This document shows, in pieces, positions 51,921-59,948 of a DNA stretch of 64,000 bases. Below the pieces are notes generated by a model that saw only the letters and a program-made list of their open reading frames with translations, ran no database searches and was not told where the DNA came from. Made by a program: the position numbers and the translations under genes. Origin of the DNA: JBCCBV01 sp039033855 (GTDB lineage: Bacteria; Planctomycetota; Phycisphaerae; Phycisphaerales; Phycisphaeraceae). Location of the stretch: assembly GCA_039033855.1 (NCBI GenBank), contig JBCCBV010000004.1:114214-178213 (forward strand), read 5' to 3'. How positions within the stretch are numbered: the first letter of the stretch is position 1; each line of letters opens with the position of its first letter.

Positions 51921-52888
51921 CGTTCGACCTCCGCAAGGGGTGTGGGTCGGAAGGCGAAGCCCAGGTGGGCCGCGACGGCGCGCATGCCGTTGGGATCGGA
52001 ATAGCGGTTGGTGACCGGGTCCTGGCCGCCCGGGCCGTCGGGGTCGTACCAGAAGGTGCTCGACCCGCCGCCGTCGAGGGCGAGCGCGCGGTCGGCGCCG
52101 TGGTCCAAAAGCACTTGGGCCACCTCGGGCAGGGTCGCGCCGACGCTCCAATCGGGCTGGCGGCCGTCGAGCACGAGCACGAGCAGCGTGCCACTGTCGG
52201 CGGTCAGGCCCACGGCCGTGCGGGGGTGTCGGCGGAGCGGGGCCACGCGGGCGGTTTCGCCCAGCGGCTTGCCGTCTTCAACGAGCAGCGTGCCGGGCGT
52301 CGCGTCCGAGCCCGAACCGCCCACGCCGGCGACCGCGTCCCAGGCGTTGTCGGGCACGCCGCGGGTGATCGTGGCCCGGCCGGTGCGATCGAACGCGAGG
52401 ACGGGGTCCCACTGGCCCTCGTGCTGGCGTGGCGGAGAGACGACCTGGCCGTCGGTCACCAGCCAACCGATAACGCCGGCCGGCCCGCCGTGCCCGTGGG
52501 GGACCTTGGGTTCGAGCCACTGGAAGAAGTTGGTATTGATCGCCAACGCCACGTCGGCCTTGCGGGCCCACTTCTCCACGGTGACGAGCGTGGTTTCGTG
52601 GGCGTCGCTGACGGGCTTTCCGTTGTGCGGGCCGGTCACGACGACGTCGAGCCCCGGGGCGCTTAGGTCGATGCGGGCGATCCACCCACGCAACGGCCCG
52701 GCGTCGGTCGTGCGCTCAACGGCCTGGATCTCGATGGGCTTCTGCTCCGCAACCGCTGCGCTTGGCGCGGGCTCGGCTTGAACCAAGCCGGTGTACGTCA
52801 GACCCACGCCAGCCATCACGCCGAGCGACAGCCAACCACGCAACGCGCGGCAAGCTTGGCGGGTTGGCGTGCGTCGGCCAGGGTTCAT
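51917..52888 (-). CDS. secreted phosphodiester glycosidase (NAGPA/DUF2233 domain)
   Basis: The 323-residue protein has a signal segment (GWLSLGVMAGVGLTYTGLVQA) and a phosphodiester glycosidase domain with AINTNFFQWLE, RHPRTAVGLTADSG, VLDGRQPDWSVGATLPE and ALALDGGGSSTFWYD. The family hydrolyses sugar-phosphate diesters such as GlcNAc-1-P esters. An amino-sugar or cell-wall-polymer substrate is a reasonable guess. The ATG overlaps the upstream stop (ATGA at 52885-52888). Confidence 0.87.
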   Translation of the reverse strand: MNPGRRTPTRQACRALRGWLSLGVMAGVGLTYTGLVQAEPAPSAAVAEQKPIEIQAVERTTDAGPLRGWIARIDLSAPGLDVVVTGPHNGKPVSDAHETTLVTVEKWARKADVALAINTNFFQWLEPKVPHGHGGPAGVIGWLVTDGQVVSPPRQHEGQWDPVLAFDRTGRATITRGVPDNAWDAVAGVGGSGSDATPGTLLVEDGKPLGETARVAPLRRHPRTAVGLTADSGTLLVLVLDGRQPDWSVGATLPEVAQVLLDHGADRALALDGGGSSTFWYDPDGPGGQDPVTNRYSDPNGMRAVAAHLGFAFRPTPLAEVER

Positions 52889-53997
52889 GAGTCGGGTCGC
52901 TCCCAAGCGAGCGGATCGGTGTGAATGGCCCGGAACACGGCGTGTACCGCGCGGGAGATATTGGCTTTCGCCTCTTCCTGCGTGCCCTGAGCATAAACCG
53001 TCAGGAGGTAATGCTCACCCCGACTGCGATCGTAGATATAGCAGAGCTCCGAAATGGCGCCGTCGGGCGGCCACCACCCGGGCTTGTTGAGCACCACGAA
53101 CGCCGGGCGGTGGTCGAACTCGGCCGTGACTCGCGCCAGACCTAAACGGGTGTAGCACTGGTTGGTGTAGGCCAGTCCTTGGACGAAGGCCTCGAAGTGC
53201 TCGGACTGGCGGAACTCGGGCCGCATCAGCGTAGCGGCGCCCACGCGGACAAAGTCGTCGGTGGTGAAGTAGTTCGACTCGGCGTTGCCGTCGAAGTTGG
53301 GGTTCAACGGGACCTCGGCGGCGGGTCGGGCCGCGACCGTGGGGCCGGGCCGGCCGTCGACCCAGACTCGGGCCTCGCGGCTGTGGTTGTAGCGCGGCCG
53401 CTTGAAGTTCCGCCGAAGCAGGCCGTCATCCACGCCCCAGTCGAGCAGCGCGTCGCGGGTTTCGGCGAAGCCGACCAGCTCTTGCAGCGTGTTGAAGTGG
53501 TCGTTGTCGGACATCGTGAGCATGCCCAGCAGCAGGTCGCGGAAGGGGTATGGCGGGTCATCGCCCACCTGGATCACGGCGTCGAGCGGCAGGCCCTGCT
53601 CGTGCATCCAGCGGATGGCCAGGGCGCCGGTGATCCACTTGATGGTGCTCGCGGGGTAGAAGCCGGTCCGGCCGGTGTCGCGCCAGCGCCAGGTGGTCAG
53701 CGTGCCGTCGGCTTCGACCCGGGCCAGGGTGAACGCCGAGCGGTCGGGCAGCTCAAACAAACCGTCGAGCCCGTCGCCGGCGTTAATCAGTTGCGGCGCG
53801 CCGACCAGTTCGGGCAAGGCCTGCCAGGGTCGGGATTGAACGGCGGTATCAGCGGTCACGGCCGAGCCCCCTTGGGTTGGAACGACTGGAACGGTTTGAT
53901 CTTGTGCAACAACCTCGCCCGTCAGCCCGAGCGCCGCAGCGCACATCGCCAACCCGGCCAACGAAGCTCGACGAAGTTTGGCGGGCGCAGCCGACAT
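52885..53997 (-). CDS. secreted class A beta-lactamase-like serine hydrolase
   Basis: The 370-residue protein has a signal peptide with a likely cleavage after VVA at about residue 31. The active-site pattern is S-T-I-K (S117-K120), S-D-N (163-165) and KPG in LNKPGWWPPDG in place of the usual KTG. Order and spacing follow class A beta-lactamases and related DD-peptidases. The Thr-to-Pro change in the third motif and the location in a sugar operon make a cell-wall or ester hydrolase more likely than antibiotic resistance. First gene of the four-gene operon. Confidence 0.8.
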   Translation of the reverse strand: MSAAPAKLRRASLAGLAMCAAALGLTGEVVAQDQTVPVVPTQGGSAVTADTAVQSRPWQALPELVGAPQLINAGDGLDGLFELPDRSAFTLARVEADGTLTTWRWRDTGRTGFYPASTIKWITGALAIRWMHEQGLPLDAVIQVGDDPPYPFRDLLLGMLTMSDNDHFNTLQELVGFAETRDALLDWGVDDGLLRRNFKRPRYNHSREARVWVDGRPGPTVAARPAAEVPLNPNFDGNAESNYFTTDDFVRVGAATLMRPEFRQSEHFEAFVQGLAYTNQCYTRLGLARVTAEFDHRPAFVVLNKPGWWPPDGAISELCYIYDRSRGEHYLLTVYAQGTQEEAKANISRAVHAVFRAIHTDPLAWERPDS

Positions 53998-54069
53998 GCG
54001 GGTGGGTTCCGTAGAAACAAGACCTCAACCGGAAACGACCTTCGGCAGCCATGCCGGCAGACACGCCGG

Positions 54070-55008
54070 TCACGCGGGCACGTCTTCCCACGCCCCGCCG
54101 CGCTCGATCGACCGGTTGGCCGCCAGCATGACGCTCACGTTTTCCAGCGTGTGGTCGAGCTTGACCGGGGCGTCCTGGCCTTCAAAGAAGCCGGTCATCG
54201 CCGACACCAGCCGGTCGTACACGGTGGCGAAATCGACCACAAACGCGGCCGACGATTCTTTGCCGTGCACCGTTGCGCCGAAGCGGTAGGCCCCGGCGCG
54301 TTCGAGCCGGAGCGTGGCGTGCCGGCCGTCGCTGTACTTCAGACGCATCAGGTCGCGGTCGGGCTGACGCTCGCAGGCCACGGCCTGAACCCCGGGGCCC
54401 CAGATGGCGTCGACCATTTCGACGGTGTGTACGCCGTAGAACAGCACGCCGGGCATGAGCTGGTGCATCTCGCCCGGGCCGTAAGCGTCCACGGCGACGA
54501 GCTCGCCCAGGGCTTGGCGGTCGAGCTGGCCGATCTCCTGCACGAAGCGCAGGCTCGACGCCGAGTAGCAGCGGGCGCCGCCGCGGGCCGCGGCCTCGAA
54601 AATCGCCTGGGCGTCCTGGGCCGTATTGGCCAGGGGCTTGTCGATATAGGTGGGCAGGCCGCGCCGGAGCGAGGGCTCGGCGTGGGCGCGGTGTTTGCTG
54701 CCCGCCACGCTGAGCACCAGCACGCCGTCGGCCTGGTCGAGCATGGCGTCGATCGACTCGGCCGGCTCGGCGCCCAGTTCTTGGGTGTCGGCCACCCACT
54801 TGTCGACGTGCTCGGCGGGCATGTCGTGCTCGCCGTCGGTCCAGAACGACGTGACCCGGCAGCGGGTCTGCCCGGCGTCATAGAGCGTATTAATCCGGCG
54901 GGTGAACTCGGGCAGGTGCGAACTATCCACGCCCACCGCGGCCAGGCGGAACACATCGGCCCGGGTTTGCGGTGCATCGCGCGGAGCGGGAATCACGGGC
55001 TGGGGCAT
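54070..55008 (-). CDS. Gfo/Idh/MocA-type oxidoreductase (atypical)
   Basis: The 312-residue protein resembles Gfo/Idh/MocA dehydrogenases: a DGVLVLSV strand, the EKP-equivalent YIDKPLA and AIWGPGVQAV in the C-terminal domain. The nucleotide-binding loop reads AAVGVDSSH, without the normal GxGxxG, and DKP replaces EKP. It could therefore use a different cofactor mode or be non-catalytic. AGGTG precedes the ATG at 55008. It follows another Gfo/Idh gene on the same strand, 62 bp away. Confidence 0.8.
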   Translation of the reverse strand: MPQPVIPAPRDAPQTRADVFRLAAVGVDSSHLPEFTRRINTLYDAGQTRCRVTSFWTDGEHDMPAEHVDKWVADTQELGAEPAESIDAMLDQADGVLVLSVAGSKHRAHAEPSLRRGLPTYIDKPLANTAQDAQAIFEAAARGGARCYSASSLRFVQEIGQLDRQALGELVAVDAYGPGEMHQLMPGVLFYGVHTVEMVDAIWGPGVQAVACERQPDRDLMRLKYSDGRHATLRLERAGAYRFGATVHGKESSAAFVVDFATVYDRLVSAMTGFFEGQDAPVKLDHTLENVSVMLAANRSIERGGAWEDVPA

Positions 55009-55070
55009 CGGGTTCACCTGCAATGGATGCGACGCACACCGCGACGCGGGTTGGCGGACTGGAACAAGGC

Positions 55071-56174
55071 CTACGCGCTCACGGGCGCTGCGACGGCCGG
55101 GTTTCCGACCGCCCGAGGCGCCTGAGCAGGCCCGGCGCCGGGGGTCGAAACGGGCGACGGCACGCCCTGGGCACGCTCGACCAGATGCATGATGCCCAGC
55201 GCCTCGGCGGGTGCGCACAGCCGTGGGTCGAGACGGCCCTGCTGGGCGCTCTCGGCGAAGGCCAGCAATTGCCGGGTAAAGCGTTCGTCGTGCGGGGCCA
55301 CGGCCAGCCGTTCGGTGGCGCCGGCAGACGAGGTCCACACCACCGCGTCGCCGTCGTCGAAGTCGTACGCCAGCATGCCCTCGGAGCCGATCAGGCGCAC
55401 CTCGAACCGCGAGGGCTCGGCCCACCCGGTGGCGATCTGCCCGGCCACGTCGTGCCCCGGCCCGGCCGCGTCGCCCGGCAGGGCCAGCACGCCGCCTCGG
55501 CCGTCGCTCGACAACAGCACCGTGGCGTTCGAGTCGCCCCGGCCCGGCCAGGCACGGCTGAGCACCGCCCCGGCGAGCTCGCAAGGCCCGGCGAGATACT
55601 GAAAAAGATCGAGCGAATGAAAACCCGTGTCCAGCAGCGAGCCGCCGCCGCTGACCTGCGGGTCGCTCATCCAATGGCTTTCGATGCCCGGGATGCTCGC
55701 GGCGAACACGTTCTCAAACCGCAGCCACCGGCCGATGCGCCCGGCGTGGACCTGCTCGATCATCGTCTGCACCGCCGGGGTGAACCGGTGGCACGCCCCG
55801 ACCGCCACCCCCGCGCCTTTGGCGCTTTCGGACAGCCGGACGATCTTGCGGGCGTCTTCGGATTGATGGGCGATGGGCTTTTCGAGCAACACCGCCCAGC
55901 CCGCCCCAATTGCCTGTTCGACCACCCCAACCCGGGCCGAAGGCGGCGTACAGACCACCAGGCCTTGGATTTGGCTCGACGTGTCGGCATCCGCGAGCAA
56001 GTCTTGGATCGAGGCGTACGGCTTGGCGCCCAACCGGTCGGCCAGCGCCTCGCGGGCGTGCTGAACCGGGTCGACCACGGTCACGCAGCCGACCGCCCCG
56101 CCGGACGCTTCGATCGCCCCGGCGTGCGCCGCCGCAATTCTGCCCGCGCCGACAAGAGAAAGATTGAATCGCAT
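55071..56174 (-). CDS. Gfo/Idh/MocA family oxidoreductase
   Basis: The 367-residue protein has the Rossmann motif LVGAGRIAAAHAGAI, GLVVCTPPSA, LLEKPIAHQSEDA with the catalytic-domain EKP lysine, and GSLLDTGFHSLDLFQYLAG with the active-site D-x3-H. It should oxidise a sugar or sugar derivative with NAD(P). It is divergent from the GHL10-dockerin gene with 100 bp between starts. The C-terminal 30 residues are Pro/Ala-rich. Confidence 0.92.
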   Translation of the reverse strand: MRFNLSLVGAGRIAAAHAGAIEASGGAVGCVTVVDPVQHAREALADRLGAKPYASIQDLLADADTSSQIQGLVVCTPPSARVGVVEQAIGAGWAVLLEKPIAHQSEDARKIVRLSESAKGAGVAVGACHRFTPAVQTMIEQVHAGRIGRWLRFENVFAASIPGIESHWMSDPQVSGGGSLLDTGFHSLDLFQYLAGPCELAGAVLSRAWPGRGDSNATVLLSSDGRGGVLALPGDAAGPGHDVAGQIATGWAEPSRFEVRLIGSEGMLAYDFDDGDAVVWTSSAGATERLAVAPHDERFTRQLLAFAESAQQGRLDPRLCAPAEALGIMHLVERAQGVPSPVSTPGAGPAQAPRAVGNPAVAAPVSA

Positions 56175-56274
56175 CGGTCTTATATTATTCTCCAAGGTAT
56201 CTCGGAGCAATCCCCACGATTGTACTAGAACATCGACTCCGTCGAGCCGAGTTCGTTCCGCCCCCAGGAAGCCC
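56175..56274. promoter_or_regulatory. divergent promoter region
   Basis: This 100-bp AT-richer gap separates the divergent Gfo/Idh gene and the PEP-CTERM GHL10 gene. GGTCTTAT-ATTATTCT at 56176-56191 repeats, on the opposite strand and in swapped order, the two blocks seen at 49121-49140. A Shine-Dalgarno AGGA precedes the plus-strand ATG. No full sigma70 pair is evident. Confidence 0.4.
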
Positions 56275-57930
56275 ATGAAGTCATCGCCCCGCCCGCGTTT
56301 TGTCGGCCTGCGCCCGCTGTCCACCCCCGCCCTGCTGGGCATCTGCTGCGCCATGGCCGGCACCGCCCACGCCCAACCGGCCGAGGTCCGCGGCACCTGG
56401 ATGACCACCACCGGCCCGGACATCATCGCCTCCGGCCTGTTTACAGATTCGTTCTCCGCAGACCTGGCCAACATCGGCATCAACACCCTGTACACCGAGA
56501 CCTGGAAGAACGGCTACACCAACTGGGACTCGCAGATCATGCAGGACCTGATCGGCGTCGACCGCAACCCCACGATCGGCGCCAGCCGCGACCTGGTCGA
56601 CGAGGCCACCGCCTCCTCGCACCGCCACGGCTTGATCCAGATCGGCTGGGCCGAATACGGCTTCTCCAGCCAGTTCCAGGGCTCGGGCGGCGGCATCGCC
56701 GACAACCCGCTGACCGCTTATGCCCGGTCGCAGGGCTGGCTGCTCGAAGACCAGCTCGGCAACAACACCAACGCCTCCAACGGGTTTGTGTGGATGAACC
56801 CGGCCGTGCCCGAGGTCCGCGAGCTGCTGATCGACCTGACCCTTGAAAAGATCCGCGAGCACGACCTCGACGGCATCCAGTTCGACGACCGACTCTCTTG
56901 GCCACGCGAGTTCGGCTGGGACGCCACCACCGCGGCGCTCTACCAGGCCGATACCGGCAACAGCCTGCCGGGCAGCACCAACAACAGCGCCTTCCGCAAC
57001 TGGCGCCAGGACAAGGTCACCCAGTTCGCCCAGGAGCTCAGCGAAGCGGTGCGCTCGTACCGCCCGGACATCCAGCTTTCGGTCAGCCCGTCGATCACCA
57101 CCTTTTCCGACGTGAACTTCAACGCCGAGTGGCCCGAGTGGCAGGACCAAGGCCTGTTCGATGAGTACGTCATCCAGGCCTATCGCGACGATATCGCGGC
57201 GTTCAACGCCATCCTGCCCGGCCAGACCGCCGAGTTCGCCGGCGGCGACGGCGGAGAGCTGGTCCTCGGCCTGCGACTCAACGGCTCGGGCCCGGACACG
57301 CCCATCGCCGACCTCGAGCAGATGATCGTCAACAGCGCGCTCGCCCTGGGCGGCACCACCGCGGGCCACTCCACCTTCTACAGCCTGGGCGTCCTGCAGA
57401 ACGCGGCGTCGCTGACCCCCTTCTACGGCGGCGACGCCTTCAACCCCTTCTTCGACGAAGACCGCCGCGACACCGTGCTGCCCGGCGTGCAAGACCTGGG
57501 CGACCCCAGCGTGTTCAACTTTGCCGTGTTCGACGCCGAACAATACCGGCTCATCGGCTTCGACGGCCTGCGCTGGCAGGAGCTCGGCTCGTTCGAACTC
57601 GACGCCGGCCTGACCAGCTTCGACCGCCCGGGCTTCAGCCAGCTCGAACTCCTGCCCGACCTGCGACCGATCGAAGGCGACGCCACCTTCGACCGCACCG
57701 TGGACCTGCTGGACTTCGACGTGATCTCGACCAACTTCGGCACCGTCGGCGGCCTGGTCGACGGCGACCTGAACTGGGACGGCGTGGTCACGCTGCTCGA
57801 CTTCGACATCCTGGCTCAGAACTTCGGCAAGAGCTTCGCCCCGGCGACGACGGGCACGGTCCCCGAACCGGCCAGCGCCGTGGCGCTCGGGCTGCTGGGC
57901 TTGGCCGTGCTGCGCCGGCGGCGCGGCTGA
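56275..57930 (+). CDS. PEP-CTERM GHL10-family glycosidase with dockerin-like repeats
   Basis: The 551-residue protein has a signal peptide (ALLGICCAMAGTAHA), then a GHL10 TIM barrel: VRGTWMTTTGPD, INTLYTETWKNGYTNW, IQIGWAEYGFSS, WMNPAVPEVRELLIDL, LDGIQFDDRLSWP and QLSVSPSITTFSD. After it come two degenerate dockerin-like loops (DATFDRTVDLLDFD; DLNWDGVVTLLDFDILAQNF) and a PEP-CTERM tail. It is thus a surface-anchored glycan hydrolase. AGGA precedes the ATG at 56275; the longer frame upstream is not used because it crosses the divergent promoter. Confidence 0.9.
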   Translation: MKSSPRPRFVGLRPLSTPALLGICCAMAGTAHAQPAEVRGTWMTTTGPDIIASGLFTDSFSADLANIGINTLYTETWKNGYTNWDSQIMQDLIGVDRNPTIGASRDLVDEATASSHRHGLIQIGWAEYGFSSQFQGSGGGIADNPLTAYARSQGWLLEDQLGNNTNASNGFVWMNPAVPEVRELLIDLTLEKIREHDLDGIQFDDRLSWPREFGWDATTAALYQADTGNSLPGSTNNSAFRNWRQDKVTQFAQELSEAVRSYRPDIQLSVSPSITTFSDVNFNAEWPEWQDQGLFDEYVIQAYRDDIAAFNAILPGQTAEFAGGDGGELVLGLRLNGSGPDTPIADLEQMIVNSALALGGTTAGHSTFYSLGVLQNAASLTPFYGGDAFNPFFDEDRRDTVLPGVQDLGDPSVFNFAVFDAEQYRLIGFDGLRWQELGSFELDAGLTSFDRPGFSQLELLPDLRPIEGDATFDRTVDLLDFDVISTNFGTVGGLVDGDLNWDGVVTLLDFDILAQNFGKSFAPATTGTVPEPASAVALGLLGLAVLRRRRG

Positions 57931-57947
57931 ACCTCAATCTTTATTTG

Positions 57948-57981
57948 GAGGGGCGCGATAGGCTCCGGCCCTGCGCCCCTC
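57948..57981. other. perfect 9-bp inverted repeat between the two GHL10 genes
   Basis: GAGGGGCGC (57948-57956) and GCGCCCCTC (57973-57981) flank a 16-base loop in the 73-bp gap. There is no T-tract, so it may act as a partial terminator or mRNA-stabilising hairpin rather than a full terminator. Confidence 0.5.
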
Positions 57982-58003
57982 ACCCCGCCACGGAACCGAC
58001 ATC

Positions 58004-59419
58004 ATGACCCGACGCCTGCCCGCCCTGCTGCTCGCCCTGACCGCGGTGTTGTTCGGTTGCGCCGCACCGGCCGAGGCCCAGCGCAACCGCCCGGCACGCC
58101 AAGCCCCCGCCGAGATCCGCGGCACGTGGATGACCACCACCGCCAACGACGCCATCTCTTCCCCCGAAAAGACCGCCGAGTCCATGGCGCGCCTCCGCGA
58201 GATCGGCCTCAACACCGTCTACGTCGAGTGCTGGAAGAACGGCTACACCGAGTTCCCCAGCCAGGTCATGGACGACCTCATCGGCGTGCCCATGAAGATC
58301 AACGCCGCCCCCGCCGAGCTGCAGCGCGACCTGGTCGAAGAAACCCTCATCGAGGCTCACCGCAACCAGCTGATCTACATCGCCTGGTTCGAATACGGGT
58401 TCATGGCCGCGCACAAAGACACCGACAACCACCTCCGTCGAGAGTTCCCCGAGTGGATGACCCTCACCCAAGACGGCGAGATGGTCGGCGACCAGAACCC
58501 CTTCGTCTGGATGAACCCGCTCCGGCCGGAATCGCGCGAGCTGCTGCTGGGCATCGTGCTCGAAGCGGTCGACAAGTACGACCTCGACGGCGTGCAGCTC
58601 GACGACCGCATCGCCTGGCCCGTCACCATGGGGTACGACCCGTACACCGTCGCGGTGTACAAAAGCGAGCACCGCGGCAAGGCCCCGCCCAAAGACCCGC
58701 GCGACCCCGAATGGGTGCAGTGGCGGGCCGACAAGGTCACCGAGTTCGCCGGCGAGTTCTACCGCGAGCTCAAGGCCGCACGCCCGAACCTCATCGTCTC
58801 CATCAGCCCCGCCATCTGGCGGTGGTCGCTCGACAACTACGCCTGCGATTGGCCCCGCTGGGTCCGCAACGGCTGGATGCAGGAGTACCTGCCGCAGGTC
58901 TATCGCCCGACGTACGAGCGCTTCGCCGCCGACTGGCCGCGACAAGTGGAGGCCGGCGGCAGGCGACCCAAGGACGTGATCGCCGGCATCGCGATCAACC
59001 TGTCTACCGGCGATATGCCTTGGTCTGACCTCCGCAAGAAGATCGACATCACCCGCAAGATCGGGCGCGGCGGGCACTGCCACTGGTTCAGCCGGGGCGT
59101 GCTCGAAACCCACCCCGAACGCTTGCTCGCCTACTACAACGTCGAGCGTCACGGCCACGCGCCGCACCCCGGCCTGCCCGCCGGCTGGCGGCCGGCGCCC
59201 ATCGTTCTTCAGAACACCAGCGGAACCACGTGGGCCGGCGAAGCCCCGGCGGGCCACTACCGCGTCATCGTCAAGCGCGACGGGCGGTGGAGCCGGCTCA
59301 ACCCCGAAACGGGGCACGAACACGCCGAGGACGGCGCCGTATCGGTTGATGTCGGTGGCGAAGCCGAGGCCGTGGAACTGCTGGTCGATCGCCGGCACGA
59401 CGCGCCGTTCGCGCAGTAG
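58004..59419 (+). CDS. GHL10-family glycosidase, secreted
   Basis: The 471-residue protein is a shorter relative of the gene before it: IRGTWMTTTAND, LNTVYVECWKNGYTEFPS, IYIAWFEYGFMA, WMNPLRPESRELLLGI, LDGVQLDDRIAWP and IVSISPAIWRWS. The signal segment ends in LFGCAAPAEA, so it is either a lipoprotein (LFGC) or cleaved after AEA. It has no dockerin or PEP-CTERM part. The last 70 residues form a small beta domain. Likely product of tandem duplication and domain loss or gain. Confidence 0.9.
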   Translation: MTRRLPALLLALTAVLFGCAAPAEAQRNRPARQAPAEIRGTWMTTTANDAISSPEKTAESMARLREIGLNTVYVECWKNGYTEFPSQVMDDLIGVPMKINAAPAELQRDLVEETLIEAHRNQLIYIAWFEYGFMAAHKDTDNHLRREFPEWMTLTQDGEMVGDQNPFVWMNPLRPESRELLLGIVLEAVDKYDLDGVQLDDRIAWPVTMGYDPYTVAVYKSEHRGKAPPKDPRDPEWVQWRADKVTEFAGEFYRELKAARPNLIVSISPAIWRWSLDNYACDWPRWVRNGWMQEYLPQVYRPTYERFAADWPRQVEAGGRRPKDVIAGIAINLSTGDMPWSDLRKKIDITRKIGRGGHCHWFSRGVLETHPERLLAYYNVERHGHAPHPGLPAGWRPAPIVLQNTSGTTWAGEAPAGHYRVIVKRDGRWSRLNPETGHEHAEDGAVSVDVGGEAEAVELLVDRRHDAPFAQ

Positions 59420-59444
59420 AAACCTGCGTAAACGGCGGCGTGCG

Positions 59445-59939
59445 TCAGTCGGTCGGCGCGACTGGAGAGATGGCGCGCGGATACACCCCGGGCTCGGAGT
59501 CGGGGATCGTCACCGCCCCGCAGGCCTTGGCGTAGAAGTCTTCCGGCCCGACGCCGCCGATGACCGCGTAGCCGTAGCCGAGCCGCTTGAGCTGGTCGAG
59601 CGACGCCAGCAACAGCGCGGCGCCCAGGCCTTTACCCCGTTGCGATTCGTCGACTCCGGTGGGCCCGAATAAACCGCGCGCGGTGGCGTCGCCGCAGGCG
59701 AAGCCCAGCATCCCGCCAGAGTCTTCGTCGACCGCGACCCAGCAGGTGATCGGTTGCCGGCCGAAGCACGCCTCGGCCTCATCGGCCCAGCCCTCGGAGA
59801 AGTGCTCGGCGATCCAGCGCCGCACCCGGCTGCGCTCGTACGCCATGGCGGTGCGGATGCGCAGGCCGTGCGACTCGGCCCGCTGGATCGCGGGCCTCGG
59901 GTCGGGCAGGTCGTACAGCTTCACGAGCATGTCGGGCAT
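59445..59939 (-). CDS. GNAT-family N-acetyltransferase
   Basis: The 164-residue protein has the acetyl-CoA loop ESQRGKGLGAALLLASL preceded by the beta4 strand GLFGPTGV, and the aromatic EDFYAKACGA near the end, typical of GNAT proteins. Target unknown; an amino-sugar is possible because it is adjacent to a DUF5009 gene that resembles glucosaminide acetyltransferases. It is convergent with the GHL10 gene and 9 bp downstream of the DUF5009 gene's stop. Confidence 0.85.
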   Translation of the reverse strand: MPDMLVKLYDLPDPRPAIQRAESHGLRIRTAMAYERSRVRRWIAEHFSEGWADEAEACFGRQPITCWVAVDEDSGGMLGFACGDATARGLFGPTGVDESQRGKGLGAALLLASLDQLKRLGYGYAVIGGVGPEDFYAKACGAVTIPDSEPGVYPRAISPVAPTD

Positions 59940-59948
59940 GAGAAGGTC

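Noticed and set aside
52885..53997. Antibiotic-resistance beta-lactamase
   Set aside because: STIK and SDN motifs are present but KPG replaces KTG, and the gene is embedded in a glycan operon, so resistance should not be inferred.
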